From positions 62,001-126,000 of the forward strand of contig SAJS01000011.1 in the NCBI GenBank assembly GCA_004017535.1: 64,000 nucleotides of DNA. Reading direction: 5' to 3'. Made by a program: the position numbers and the translations under genes. The stretch's first letter is position 1; each line of letters opens with the position of its first letter. Below, in pieces: positions 25,807-34,620 of the stretch. Source of the stretch: Mesorhizobium sp. (GTDB lineage: Bacteria > Pseudomonadota > Alphaproteobacteria > Rhizobiales > Rhizobiaceae). The notes below the pieces were generated by a model. The model was not told the origin of the DNA, did not search any database, and was given only the letters and a program-made list of their open reading frames with translations.

Positions 25807-28485
25807 ATGCGTTCAGGCGCTTCAGCACCGCTCGCGCTGACCGACACGGGGCACGGCATCCAGGCATTCGCGCGGCGTCAGGTCGGGCGGCTGGTCGGCG
25901 CCGGGCTGTTCCTGTTCACCGCCTTCGGCATCGCGGCTTTGGCCACGTGGAACGTTGCCGACCCGAGCTTCTCGCATGCCACCAGCAACGTCGTTACCAA
26001 CGCCATGGGTTATGCGGGTGCTGTGTTCTCCGACCTTGCCATGCAGTTCTTCGGCCTTGCCGCCGTCGCCGGTCTGGTGCCGGCGGTGATCTGGGGCTTT
26101 CTGCTCTTCACCGCGCGCGGCGTCGACAAGTTGCCGAAGCGCGGCTTCGCCTGGTTCGGCTTCGCGCTTCTGGCCGCGGCCATCGCCGGCTGCGTGACGC
26201 CGCCCAACACCTGGCCGCTGCCGACCGGCCTCGGCGGCGTCTTCGGCGATATGGTGCTGAAGATCCCGGGTATCGCGGTCGGCGGCTATCCGAAAGGGCT
26301 TTTCGCCAGCATCATCGCGGTCGTCCTCGCCGCGCCGATGTTGTGGCTGTTTGCCTATGGCTCGGCGCTGATCGCGCGCAAGAACGGCTTCGCCGTCATG
26401 GAGCGCAGCGCGGCGCCCGATCCGCGCGAGCAGGACGAGATGCTGTTCGACGAGGATGAGGACGAAGGCGATGAGGGAATACTCGCGCTCGGCGCCGTCA
26501 CCCATTGGTGGCTGTCATTCCGCGCCTTCCTGCACCGCCGCGCCGCGCGCCGCAGGCACGAGCGCGACGCGTTCGACCCGCCGATGCAGCCCAGGTCCAG
26601 CGCGTGGCGGCGCGCCGCCGAGCGCGTTGAATCGGCCGAATTCGCCGAAAGCCGGGTGAGCCCGGGCGGCCGCGCCCGTGTCGAGCCGGAATTCTTCGCC
26701 GCCATGGTCAATGACCGCAGCGTTTCGGTCGATCCCGCGGACCAGGATATTTTCGACGACGAGCAGGACGAGGACGTTGACCTCGACGACTTCGACGACG
26801 AGGCGCCTGTCCAGCGGCGCGGAGCGCCGGCGGCCAAGGTGCGGAACTTCCGTTCCGATGCCGCGACCCGCGTCGAGGCGCCGGCGGCGCGGCCGGTGCC
26901 GGGCGCCCGTGTTCAGCGCGAGGCGCAGACCTCGCTGATCGGCTCCGACACGTTTGAGATGCCGTCGCTGCATTTCCTGTCCGAGCCGAAGAACATCGCC
27001 AAGGATCCAAGCCTGTCGAAGGACGCCCTGGAGCAGAACGCGCGGTTGCTCGAAGGCGTGCTGGAGGATTTCGGCGTCAAGGGCGAGATCATCCATGTCC
27101 GCCCCGGTCCGGTCGTCACGCTCTACGAGCTCGAACCCGCGCCCGGCATCAAGTCCTCGCGCGTCATCGGCCTGTCCGACGACATTGCGCGCTCGATGAG
27201 CGCGATCGCCTGCCGTGTCGCGGTCGTGCCCGGCCGCAACGCCATCGGCATCGAGCTGCCCAACGCCAAGCGCGAGACGGTCTATCTGCGCGAGATCATG
27301 GCCAGCCGCGACTTCGAGACGACCAAGGCGAAGCTGGCGCTCGCGCTCGGCAAGACCATCAACGGCGAGGCGGTCATCGTCGATATCGCCAAGATGCCGC
27401 ACGTGCTGGTCGCCGGCACCACCGGCTCGGGCAAGTCGGTCGCCATCAACACCATGATCCTGTCGCTGCTCTACCGGATGACGCCGCAGGAATGCCGGCT
27501 GATCATGATCGACCCGAAGATGCTCGAGCTCTCGGTCTATGACGGCATCCCGCATCTTTTGACGCCGGTCGTCACCGATCCGAAAAAGGCGGTCGTCGCG
27601 CTGAAGTGGACCGTGCGCGAGATGGAGGACCGCTACCGCAAGATGTCCAAGGTCGGCGTGCGCAACATCGACGGCTTCAACGCGCGCGTGCAACTGGCCG
27701 AGAAGAAGGGCGAGAAAATCTCGCGCACGGTGCAGACCGGCTTCGACCGCCAGACCGGTGAGGCGATCTACGAGACCGAGAACCTCGATCTCGAGCCGAT
27801 GCCCTATATCGTGGTGATCATCGACGAGATGGCCGACCTGATGATGGTGGCCGGCAAGGATATCGAAGGCGCGGTGCAGCGCTTGGCGCAGATGGCGCGC
27901 GCCGCCGGCATCCATGTCATCATGGCGACGCAACGCCCCTCGGTCGACGTCATCACCGGCACCATCAAGGCCAATTTCCCGACCCGCATCTCCTTCCAGG
28001 TGACGTCCAAGATCGACAGCCGCACCATTCTGGGCGAACAGGGCGCCGAGCAGCTGCTCGGCATGGGCGACATGCTCTACATGGCCGGCGGCGGGCGAAT
28101 CCAGCGCGTCCACGGCCCGTTCGTCTCGGACGACGAGGTCGAGCGGATCGTCGCGCATCTCAAGTTGCAGGGCGTGCCGGAATATCTCGACGCCATCACG
28201 GAGGACGACGAGGAAGAGGACGAGGACGGCCCGTCCGGCAAGGGTGGTTCCGGCGGCGGTGGCGGCGGCAATTTCGAGGATTCCGACGATCCTTACGACC
28301 AGGCGGTGGCGGTGGTGCTGCGCGACGGCAAGGCTTCGACCAGCTACATCCAGCGGCGGCTCGGCATCGGCTACAACCGCGCCGCCTCGATCATCGAGAA
28401 GATGGAAAAGGAAGGCATTGTCGGCCCGGCCAACCATGCCGGCAAACGCGAGATTCTGGTGCCGACCGAGGACGACAAATTCTAA
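25807..28485 (+). CDS. ftsK: DNA translocase FtsK
   Basis: An 892-residue septal DNA pump that clears chromosome termini at division and activates XerCD at dif. Four or five N-terminal transmembrane helices (residues about 25-200) precede an acidic, Arg-rich linker of about 200 residues. The RecA-like motor has Walker [14 protein letters not shown] near residue 540 and Walker [14 protein letters not shown]. The C-terminal gamma winged helix ([19 protein letters not shown]), which reads KOPS sites, is present after a Gly-rich stretch. An in-frame ATG 14 codons upstream is an alternative start. A 44-bp palindrome follows 3 bp after the stop. Confidence 0.97.
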   Translation: MRSGASAPLALTDTGHGIQAFARRQVGRLVGAGLFLFTAFGIAALATWNVADPSFSHATSNVVTNAMGYAGAVFSDLAMQFFGLAAVAGLVPAVIWGFLLFTARGVDKLPKRGFAWFGFALLAAAIAGCVTPPNTWPLPTGLGGVFGDMVLKIPGIAVGGYPKGLFASIIAVVLAAPMLWLFAYGSALIARKNGFAVMERSAAPDPREQDEMLFDEDEDEGDEGILALGAVTHWWLSFRAFLHRRAARRRHERDAFDPPMQPRSSAWRRAAERVESAEFAESRVSPGGRARVEPEFFAAMVNDRSVSVDPADQDIFDDEQDEDVDLDDFDDEAPVQRRGAPAAKVRNFRSDAATRVEAPAARPVPGARVQREAQTSLIGSDTFEMPSLHFLSEPKNIAKDPSLSKDALEQNARLLEGVLEDFGVKGEIIHVRPGPVVTLYELEPAPGIKSSRVIGLSDDIARSMSAIACRVAVVPGRNAIGIELPNAKRETVYLREIMASRDFETTKAKLALALGKTINGEAVIVDIAKMPHVLVAGTTGSGKSVAINTMILSLLYRMTPQECRLIMIDPKMLELSVYDGIPHLLTPVVTDPKKAVVALKWTVREMEDRYRKMSKVGVRNIDGFNARVQLAEKKGEKISRTVQTGFDRQTGEAIYETENLDLEPMPYIVVIIDEMADLMMVAGKDIEGAVQRLAQMARAAGIHVIMATQRPSVDVITGTIKANFPTRISFQVTSKIDSRTILGEQGAEQLLGMGDMLYMAGGGRIQRVHGPFVSDDEVERIVAHLKLQGVPEYLDAITEDDEEEDEDGPSGKGGSGGGGGGNFEDSDDPYDQAVAVVLRDGKASTSYIQRRLGIGYNRAASIIEKMEKEGIVGPANHAGKREILVPTEDDKF

Positions 28486-28488
28486 GGC

Positions 28489-28532
28489 CTGCCGATATTC
28501 AGGTGAGGCCGGCCTGACCTGAATATCGGCAG
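28489..28532. repeat. 44-bp palindrome after ftsK (collapsed form of the 145-bp repeat)
   Basis: The two outer arms, GCCGATATTCAGGT and ACCTGAATATCGGC, are exact inverted copies. The centre GA-GGCCGGCC-TG leaves one G-G mismatch. The sequence equals the left end of the 145-bp element (ATTCAGGTGAGGCCGGCCTG) joined directly to its right end (GCCTGACCTGAAT), without the 105-bp middle. It starts 3 bp after the ftsK stop and may act as a terminator, although no T-tract follows. Confidence 0.85.
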
Positions 28533-28679
28533 ACCCTTGGCCCGGAGAGGCGCCAACCGGGTCAAAGGCAACCGGAAATCGTCTGGCGCGTTTGTGCGAA
28601 GTTGTCGCGCACCCGCCAAACTTAGGCCCTAGTGGGAGTCCACATACTGCCACGACACGAATCACAGGAAGTGACCGGC

Positions 28680-29348
28680 ATGAAGACCCAGACCGAATTC
28701 GCCATCACCCGCCGCCAGCTCCTCGGCCTCGGCTTGATGCTTGGCGGAGCTGCCGCTCTCAACCTTGTGCCCGGCTACCAGCTCGTGGCGGCCGCGCAGG
28801 CGGCGGTGCCGCCGGCGGCGCAGAAGATCGCCGATCATTTCTCCTCGGTGAAGTCGATGAGCGGCGAGTTCGTCCAGTTCGGCCCTAAGGGCGAGCAGAC
28901 CGGCGGCAAGTTCTTCCTCGAACGTCCGGGCAAGATCCGCTTCAACTATGACGGCTCCTCCAACTTCCGCGTCATCTCCGACGGCAAGTCGGTGGTGATC
29001 CTCAACAAGAAGCTCAACACCTCCGATCTCTACCCGCTGTCGAAGACGCCGCTGAAATTGCTGCTGGAAGACCGCATCGATCTCTCCGGCGGGCGCGTCA
29101 AGGCCGTCAAGGAAGAGGACGACCTCACGACCATCAAGCTTTCCGACAAGTCGGTCTTCGGCAATGCCATGATCACCATGATGTTCGACCCGAAGACCTA
29201 TGATCTGCGCCAGTGGACGATCACCGACGCGCAAGGCAAGGACACGACGGTGATGATCTTCAACACCAAGGAAGGCGTCAGCTTCCCCGCCGACACGTTC
29301 GCGATCGACTATACGGCGAACCGCGAGCTGAACACGAAGACCCGGTAG
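28680..29348 (+). CDS. LolA-like outer-membrane lipoprotein carrier protein
   Basis: A 222-residue periplasmic protein with the LolA beta-sheet domain (KIADHFSSVKSMSGEFVQFG at the start, then GGKFFLERPGKIRFNYDG). LolA shuttles lipoproteins to the outer membrane. The N-terminus carries a TRRQLLGLGLMLGGAAAL sequence: a twin-arginine pair before a moderately hydrophobic stretch, which suggests Tat export rather than Sec. The ATG at 28680 is chosen because CAGGAAGTG lies upstream. It is preceded by the ftsK palindrome and ends at a 145-bp repeat. Confidence 0.87.
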   Translation: MKTQTEFAITRRQLLGLGLMLGGAAALNLVPGYQLVAAAQAAVPPAAQKIADHFSSVKSMSGEFVQFGPKGEQTGGKFFLERPGKIRFNYDGSSNFRVISDGKSVVILNKKLNTSDLYPLSKTPLKLLLEDRIDLSGGRVKAVKEEDDLTTIKLSDKSVFGNAMITMMFDPKTYDLRQWTITDAQGKDTTVMIFNTKEGVSFPADTFAIDYTANRELNTKTR

Positions 29349-29493
29349 ATTCAGGTGAGGCCGGCCTGCAAATGGCGGCCTCCTGCGCTTCCGGTGCTCA
29401 CGTACTTTAAGTACGCTCCGCTCCGGTTCTCGGAGACCACCCAGTTTGGTCGCTTCGCGCCCGTCTTCGACTCCGACCCGGCCTGACCTGAAT
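29349..29493. repeat. 145-bp palindromic gene-end repeat, copy A
   Basis: Starts on the base after the lolA stop codon. Ends are ATTCAGGTGAGGCCGG and its near-inverse CCGGCCTGACCTGAAT. The middle includes CTTCCGGTGCTCACGTAC, a small GTAC-TTTAA-GTAC hairpin, and CCACCCAGTTTGGTCGCTTC. Length and sequence match copies at 30409 and 32675. Confidence 0.92.
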
Positions 29494-29589
29494 CCGAGCC
29501 GCTGGTGCAAGATAGCCGCTGCAAAGGTTGGCTTGTCTTTCCCGCGCCCGGCTGGCACTAGTGCGGCGACTCCTTCCGGGCCCGCCTGA

Positions 29590-30396
29590 ATGCCTTTCAC
29601 CATCGCCACCTGGAACATCAACTCCGTGCGCCTGCGCATGCCGATCGTCGAGCGGCTGCTGAAGGAGCACGCGCCGGACGTGCTGTGCCTGCAGGAAACC
29701 AAGGTGCCGGACGAGCTCTTCCCGGAAAAGGCTTTCCGCAAGGCGGGCTACGAGCACATCCTGTTCCACGGCCAGAAGGGCTATCACGGCGTTGCCACCG
29801 TGGCGCGCCGGCCGATCGAGCTGGTCGAGAAGCGGCGGTTCTGCGAAATCGAGGACAGCCGGCATCTGTCGGTGAGGGTCCAGGCGGGCGGCAAATCGGT
29901 GCTGGTGCATAATTTCTACGTGCCGGCCGGCGGCGACGAGCCGGATCCGGAGATCAACCGCAAATTCCGCCACAAGCTCGATTTCGTCTATGAGATGAAT
30001 TCCGTGCCGGCGAGCGGCGACGAATCGTCGGCGTCGATCCTGGTCGGCGACCTGAACATCGCGCCGCAGGAGCACGACGTCTGGTCGCACAAGCAATTGC
30101 TCAACGTCGTCAGCCATACGCCGGTCGAGACGACGAATTTCGAGGCGATGCGCGAGGCCGGCGGCTGGGTCGACCTGATGCGGCTCAACGTGCCGGCCGA
30201 GCAGAAGCTCTACACTTGGTGGAGCTATCGCGCGAAGGATTGGGAGGCGTCGAACCGCGGCCGCCGCCTCGACCATGTCTGGTCCTCCGCCAATCTGGTG
30301 CCGGCTTTCAAAGGCTACGAGATCCTGCAGGCGGCGCGCGGCTGGGAGAAGCCGTCCGACCATGTGCCGGTCATCGCGCAGTTCGACCTGGATTAG
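29590..30396 (+). CDS. xthA: Exodeoxyribonuclease III
   Basis: A 268-residue AP endonuclease/3'-5' exonuclease of base-excision repair. All catalytic blocks are present: IATWNINSVRLR, LCLQETKVPDELFP with the metal-binding Glu, VGDLNIAP with the Asp-Asn pair, and the final PSDHVPVIA with the Asp-His pair. Length is normal. It lies between two copies of the 145-bp repeat, with the second starting 13 bp after its stop. Confidence 0.96.
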   Translation: MPFTIATWNINSVRLRMPIVERLLKEHAPDVLCLQETKVPDELFPEKAFRKAGYEHILFHGQKGYHGVATVARRPIELVEKRRFCEIEDSRHLSVRVQAGGKSVLVHNFYVPAGGDEPDPEINRKFRHKLDFVYEMNSVPASGDESSASILVGDLNIAPQEHDVWSHKQLLNVVSHTPVETTNFEAMREAGGWVDLMRLNVPAEQKLYTWWSYRAKDWEASNRGRRLDHVWSSANLVPAFKGYEILQAARGWEKPSDHVPVIAQFDLD

Positions 30397-30408
30397 GGGC
30401 GGGCCGAT

Positions 30409-30553
30409 ATTCAGGTGAGGCCGGCCTGCAAATGGCGGCTTCCTGCGCTTCCGGTGCTCACATAGGAAAAGTACGCTCCGCTCCGGTTCTCGGAAGCCAC
30501 CCAGTTTGGTCGCTTCGCGCCCGTCTTCGACTCCGACTCGGCCTGACCTGAAT
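30409..30553. repeat. 145-bp palindromic gene-end repeat, copy B
   Basis: Same length and ends as copy A, differing at few positions (GCTCACATAGGAAAAGTACG replaces the GTAC hairpin). The left flank GGCCGAT extends the match to the ftsK palindrome. It lies between the convergent ends of xthA and the cNMP-binding gene. Confidence 0.92.
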
Positions 30554-30576
30554 CTCAGCCCGCCCTCCCGCGGCGC

Positions 30577-31032
30577 CTACCCCGTAAAGCGCGGCGCCAG
30601 TTCCTCGATGCGGGCGATCATCTGCTGGAATTCTTCCAGGATGCGCTCATGCAACAGAACCGCGATCTCCGGATATTCTTCCAGGATTCGGTGGAACATC
30701 TTGCGGCTCAATCGGATCACTTCAGAGTCGACCGCTGCGGAGGCGCTGGTCAGCCGGTTGGTGTCGGCGATCAGCGCCAGTTCGCTCAGCATGGTGCCCG
30801 GACCCGCGGTGCCGATCGGGACGCGTTCGCCCCCCAGCTCCCGATAGAGCGTGATCAAGCCGCTGACCACGATGTAGGCAGAGTCGGCGACGTCATCCTC
30901 GCGGTAGAGCTTATGATCGGCCTGCAGCACGGTGGTCTCTGCGCCGAAGGCGAGCAGGCGCAACTGTTCCTGCGTGAAGCCCTGGAAAAGCTTCACATTG
31001 GACAGGATGCGGATGTCATCATCCAGCGCCAT
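30577..31032 (-). CDS. Single-domain cyclic nucleotide-binding protein
   Basis: A 151-residue protein made almost entirely of a CRP-type cNMP-binding barrel (LFQGFTQEQLRLLAFGAE at the start, then DSAYIVVSGLITLYRELGG and PGTMLSELALIAD) with a C-terminal helix. There is no helix-turn-helix, so it is not a CRP/FNR transcription factor. The phosphate-binding cassette lacks the canonical Arg-Ser/Thr pair, so ligand binding is doubtful. Such proteins occur in rhizobia next to cell-envelope regulators; the role is unknown. Confidence 0.85.
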   Translation of the reverse strand: MALDDDIRILSNVKLFQGFTQEQLRLLAFGAETTVLQADHKLYREDDVADSAYIVVSGLITLYRELGGERVPIGTAGPGTMLSELALIADTNRLTSASAAVDSEVIRLSRKMFHRILEEYPEIAVLLHERILEEFQQMIARIEELAPRFTG

Positions 31033-31212
31033 CCTAGCTGTGTCCCCGAGCGGTCAGTCCAGTCCCTCCTTCGGAGCGGCGTGCCCTCCTGGGCGCGCGA
31101 GAGGCGCTCCACCATGCATCGTGCGATGCGTGCAACGAGCCGATCCATCGCCCTCCAGCACCAGGATCGTACCCGAAACGGTCCCGCCCGACCGCTCTCA
31201 TCTCTTTTGGCT

Positions 31213-31278
31213 CAATTCCGGACGGAAGGCTACGGCGAAGCCGCCAAGCCCAACCGTTTCGTACTTTTCCTGGAATTG
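31213..31278. repeat. Bulged palindromic repeat, CAATTCC-type copy with enlarged centre
   Basis: Ends CAATTCC-GGAC-GGAA and TTTTCC-TGGAATTG match the element at 39997, but the central loop is about 25 bp longer. TCTAG follows, as in the other composites. It lies just downstream of the cenR stop, on the side of the cNMP-binding gene promoter. Confidence 0.65.
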
Positions 31279-31296
31279 GTCTAGATCATGAAATGT

Positions 31297-31980
31297 TTAA
31301 GGAACCAGCTTGTAGCCGCCGCTTTCTGTCACAAGAATTTCGGCATTGGAAGGATCGCGCTCGATCTTCTGGCGCAACCGGTAGACATGGGTCTCCAGCG
31401 TGTGCGTGGTGACGCCGGAATTGTAGCCCCAGACCTCTTCCAGGAGCACGTCGCGCGTCACCACCTTCTGGTCGGCGCGGTAGAGATATTTGATGATCGA
31501 GGCTTCCTTCTCGGTCAGCCGCACCTTGGCGCCGCGCGGATCGATCAAGAGCTTCTGGCTGGGCTTGAACGTGTAGGGTCCGACCGAGAAGGTGGCGTCC
31601 TCGCTCTGCTCATGCTGGCGAAGCTGGGCACGGATGCGGGCCAACAGCACGGCGAAGCGGAAGGGCTTGGTCACATAATCGTTGGCGCCGGCCTCGAGAC
31701 CCAGAATAGTGTCGGAATCGGTGTCGTGGCCGGTCAGCATGATGATCGGCGCCTTGTAGCCGCCCTTGCGCAAGATCTTCACCGCCTCGCGGCCGTCCAT
31801 GTCGGGAAGGCCGACATCCATGATGAGCAGGTCGACGACGCCGCCGCGCGCGGCGGCAACGCCTTTTGCGGCGGTCGATTCCTGCTGGACGTCGAATTCC
31901 TCGTAAAGCGCCAGCTGCTCGACCAGGGTGGCGCGCAGGTCGTCGTCGTCGTCGACGATCAGGATGGTGCGTGATGTCAT
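31297..31980 (-). CDS. cenR: CenR-type essential response regulator (OmpR family)
   Basis: A 227-residue two-component regulator. The receiver domain has the acidic cluster VDDDDDLR and the phosphorylation site Asp55 in LIMDVGLPDMDG, then KPFRFAVLLARIRAQLRQHE joining to an OmpR winged helix (TTHTLETHVYRLRQKIE). The sequence is closest in my memory to Caulobacter CenR, which controls envelope integrity together with the kinase CenK. No kinase gene is nearby. An L,D-transpeptidase gene is divergent from it, which fits an envelope role. The ATG at 31980 is preferred over an in-frame TTG three codons upstream. Confidence 0.88.
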   Translation of the reverse strand: MTSRTILIVDDDDDLRATLVEQLALYEEFDVQQESTAAKGVAAARGGVVDLLIMDVGLPDMDGREAVKILRKGGYKAPIIMLTGHDTDSDTILGLEAGANDYVTKPFRFAVLLARIRAQLRQHEQSEDATFSVGPYTFKPSQKLLIDPRGAKVRLTEKEASIIKYLYRADQKVVTRDVLLEEVWGYNSGVTTHTLETHVYRLRQKIERDPSNAEILVTESGGYKLVP

Positions 31981-32078
31981 GGATATCAATCCGTTGTTTT
32001 AAAAAGAATATTCAGTTGACCTCCCCCCATTTATGCGGAAGCTCACCGGCGCAACAGCCGATCACAGTGATTTGTTCC

Positions 32079-32663
32079 GTGAAACGATCATACAAGAAAA
32101 AACGCGCGCGCAATGAGGCGGGCGCATTTTTGCCGAAAGGCTTGCGCGTTTTGGTGGTGCGGGCGCGCCCAGGCAACCCCGCGCAAGGCTTCCTGCAAGC
32201 CGGCAAAACGGTGTTTCCCTGCGCGCTGGGGCGCAGCGGCATCACGGCCAACAAGCATGAAGGAGACGGCGCGACGCCGCTGGCGTCAATGCGCATCCTG
32301 TCGGGTTATTTCCGGGGCGATCATTTCGCGAGCGGGCGCAGGACGAGGCTGCCGATGGCGCCGATCGGTCCGGATCTCGGCTGGTGCGAGGTGCCGGAGG
32401 ACCGCAACTACAACCGTCCGGTGAAGATCCCCTATGGCGCGAGCCATGAGCGGATGAAGCGCGACGACCGGCTCTACGATGTCTGCCTGGTGCTCGACTG
32501 GAACATCGCGCCGCGCTTGCGCGGGCGCGGCAGCGCGATCTTCTTCCATCTGGCGCGGCCGGGCTTCACGCCGACCCAAGGCTGTGTGGCCGTGACGGCG
32601 CGGACCATGGCGAGGCTGCTTCCGTTGTTGTCGGATAGGACGGTGGTGCGGGTAGTGAGGTAG
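32079..32663 (+). CDS. L,D-transpeptidase (YkuD) family protein
   Basis: A 194-residue protein with the YkuD catalytic motif: His in FFHLARPGFTP and the nucleophile Cys169 in TQGCVAVTA. These enzymes make 3-3 cross-links in peptidoglycan or attach proteins to it, a dominant cross-link type in Rhizobiales. No signal peptide is evident; the start is a GTG giving a basic MKRSYKKKRARN N-terminus, so export is unclear or a longer N-terminus is used. It is divergent from cenR with 98 bp between them, and ends at a 145-bp repeat. Confidence 0.85.
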   Translation: MKRSYKKKRARNEAGAFLPKGLRVLVVRARPGNPAQGFLQAGKTVFPCALGRSGITANKHEGDGATPLASMRILSGYFRGDHFASGRRTRLPMAPIGPDLGWCEVPEDRNYNRPVKIPYGASHERMKRDDRLYDVCLVLDWNIAPRLRGRGSAIFFHLARPGFTPTQGCVAVTARTMARLLPLLSDRTVVRVVR

Positions 32664-32674
32664 GGGTCATTGAT

Positions 32675-32819
32675 ATTCAGCTGAGGCCGGCCTGCAAATG
32701 GCGGTTTCCTGCGCTTCCGGTGCTCACGTACGAAAAGTACGCTCCGCTCCGGTTCTCGGAACCCACCCAGTTTGGTCGCTTCGCGCCCGCCTTCGACTCC
32801 GACTCGGCCTGACCTGAAT
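32675..32819. repeat. 145-bp palindromic gene-end repeat, copy C
   Basis: Same length as copies A and B. It sits between two convergent stop codons, 11 bp after the L,D-transpeptidase gene and 1 bp before the DUF1127 gene end. The internal hairpin here is GTAC-GAAAA-GTAC. Confidence 0.92.
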
Positions 32820-32820
32820 C

Positions 32821-33087
32821 TCAATAGCCCCTCGACCGCTTCGGCTGCTGCCAACCCGTGCCGAGCAGCCCGATCTCGCGAAGCTCTCGATCCATCGTCT
32901 TCGAGATATCCCGGCGTTCAGCGCCGATGTCGCGCAACTGGCTGTCGGAGAGGTCTTCTACCGACTCTAGGGGAAGCCGGACGGCGACACGGGCCTGGCG
33001 CAGCCAATCGCGTGCCGAACGCAGCCAAAGGGTCAGGCTCGAGGGCGATTCCAGGGGGGTGCAGGGCTTCAGGGCGATCTCGGACAT
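32821..33087 (-). CDS. DUF1127-family small protein
   Basis: An 88-residue basic protein with the DUF1127 motif near residues 45-70 (VEDLSDSQLRDIGAERRDIS). Short DUF1127 proteins of Rhizobiales bind RNA and influence phosphate and carbon metabolism and sRNA turnover; whether this longer one does is unknown. The ATG at 33087 starts just before the conserved part, and a 37-codon extension is unlikely. An inverted repeat CCGGAT-CAA-ATCCGG lies 19 bp upstream (33106-33120). The gene is divergent from the LysR regulator. Confidence 0.82.
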   Translation of the reverse strand: MSEIALKPCTPLESPSSLTLWLRSARDWLRQARVAVRLPLESVEDLSDSQLRDIGAERRDISKTMDRELREIGLLGTGWQQPKRSRGY

Positions 33088-33216
33088 GGCTTTATTCCGT
33101 GTTCTCCGGATCAAATCCGGTTTGATAGTGTTTCGATGAAGCCATGATGCCGGATTGAAAAACAAACGGGAAACGAGTAGTTCTTTTCTGATTGTCAAGT
33201 TTTATTTGGAGATCGT

Positions 33217-34137
33217 ATGTCCAGGCTGCTGCCCGGAACGCGAGCGCTGAGGACGTTCGAGGCGGCCGCCAGGCACCTCAATTTCACCCGCGCCGCCGAT
33301 GAGCTCGGCCTGACGCCGGCGGCGGTCAGCCACCAGATCAAGGAAATCGAGGATCAGCTTGACCTGGTGCTGTTCACCCGCACCAGCCGCAGCATCCGGC
33401 TGACCGAGGCGGGCAGCCTGCTGCACGACGCATCGATCGACGCGCTCGATCTGCTCAACCGGGCGGTCAGCCGTGCCCGCAAGATGACCCGAGGCACGGC
33501 GCTGCTGAAGGTGACGCTCGACGCGCAGTTCGCGACGAAATGGCTGATGCGCCGCGTCGACGACTTCCGCCAGCAGAAGCCCGGCGTCGAGCTGCGCTTC
33601 GACATCACCTACGATGTCAGGGATTTCGAGCGCGACGATGTCGATATCGGCATTCGCTTCGGCACCGGCAAATATCCGGGGCTCCGCGCGCACCGGCTGT
33701 TCGAGAACATCATCATCCCGGTGTGCAGCCCGGCGCTGCTCGCATCAGGTCCGCCGCTGAAGGAGCCGCGCGACCTTTTCAACCACACGCTCGCGCATAT
33801 CGAATGGTCGCGACAGGGCGTGACCTGGCCGAACTGGCGCATGTGGATGCAGGCGGCCGGCGTCGACGATTTCGACGACAGCCGCACGCTGGTGTTCAGA
33901 ACCTCGACAGACGCCACTCAAGCCGCGCTCGACGGCAATGCAGTGGCGCTCGCCGACTTCGCCACGGTCGCCAACGATCTTTCGCAAGGGCGCCTGGTGC
34001 GGCCCTTCGAACTCGGCATCAAGGTCGCGCCGGACTTCGCCTATTTCCTGGTCTATCCCGAGGCCTCGAAAGACGACGCGCGGATCATCGCCTTCCGCGA
34101 ATGGCTTCTCGACGAGGTGGCGAAAACCCCGACATAG
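33217..34137 (+). CDS. LysR-family regulator, GcvA-like
   Basis: A 306-residue regulator. The N-terminal winged helix reads RALRTFEAAARHLNFTRAAD followed by TPAAVSHQIKEIEDQL, the pattern of the GcvA/AmpR group. The effector domain starts near LKVTLDAQFATKWLMRR. GcvA-like members control glycine cleavage, beta-lactamase or diverse catabolic genes; the target here is not deducible. The divergent DUF1127 gene is the obvious candidate by position. Confidence 0.9.
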   Translation: MSRLLPGTRALRTFEAAARHLNFTRAADELGLTPAAVSHQIKEIEDQLDLVLFTRTSRSIRLTEAGSLLHDASIDALDLLNRAVSRARKMTRGTALLKVTLDAQFATKWLMRRVDDFRQQKPGVELRFDITYDVRDFERDDVDIGIRFGTGKYPGLRAHRLFENIIIPVCSPALLASGPPLKEPRDLFNHTLAHIEWSRQGVTWPNWRMWMQAAGVDDFDDSRTLVFRTSTDATQAALDGNAVALADFATVANDLSQGRLVRPFELGIKVAPDFAYFLVYPEASKDDARIIAFREWLLDEVAKTPT

Positions 34138-34146
34138 GACCTGTCG

Positions 34147-34572
34147 TCAGCCCGCTGGCGCCGCCGGCGCACCGAACCAGCCGATGACGGCGCCGATGAT
34201 CAGCATCACGCCCAGCCAATGGCCGGCATCGATCAGCGTCAGCGCCCAGCCGAAGCCTTGATAGCGATGGTTGACGGCAAGCGTGGTGGCGATGAAACCC
34301 AGCCAAAGCACGAAGCCGAACAGCAAGCCCGCGACCGGGTTCGGCTCGCCCCCGGTTATGGCGCCCACTACCAATGTCAAGACAAGCGCCATGACCAGCT
34401 CGGCGATGAAGCTGACGATGAACGGAACGGCCGAGCGCTTCATGGTGGCGGGGTCGAGCCTGGCCGCCTTCAGCCAGGGTTTGCTCAGGCTCATATACCA
34501 GGCGGCGCCGAACAACCATGCGACGACGGCGGCGACAACAACCGCCAGCCAGTTCACGACCGAAAAATCCAT
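34147..34572 (-). CDS. DUF1761-family membrane protein
   Basis: A 141-residue protein with four transmembrane helices. The opening NWLAVVVAAVVAWLFGAAWY and the following polar KPWLKAARLD segment match DUF1761. The function is unknown. It is convergent with the LysR gene (9 bp apart). Confidence 0.85.
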   Translation of the reverse strand: MDFSVVNWLAVVVAAVVAWLFGAAWYMSLSKPWLKAARLDPATMKRSAVPFIVSFIAELVMALVLTLVVGAITGGEPNPVAGLLFGFVLWLGFIATTLAVNHRYQGFGWALTLIDAGHWLGVMLIIGAVIGWFGAPAAPAG

Positions 34573-34620
34573 GCTTCCCCCCAGATCGACACGCGATGGA
34601 ACGCTTGTTCGCTCACCGCG

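Noticed and set aside
26515-28665. 716-residue minus-strand open frame opposite ftsK
   Set aside because: It mirrors the high-GC codon pattern of ftsK on the other strand and has no recognisable domain.
29349-32819. Direct-repeat arrays resembling a CRISPR
   Set aside because: The copies are 145 bp, separated by whole genes, and have no regular spacers or cas genes.
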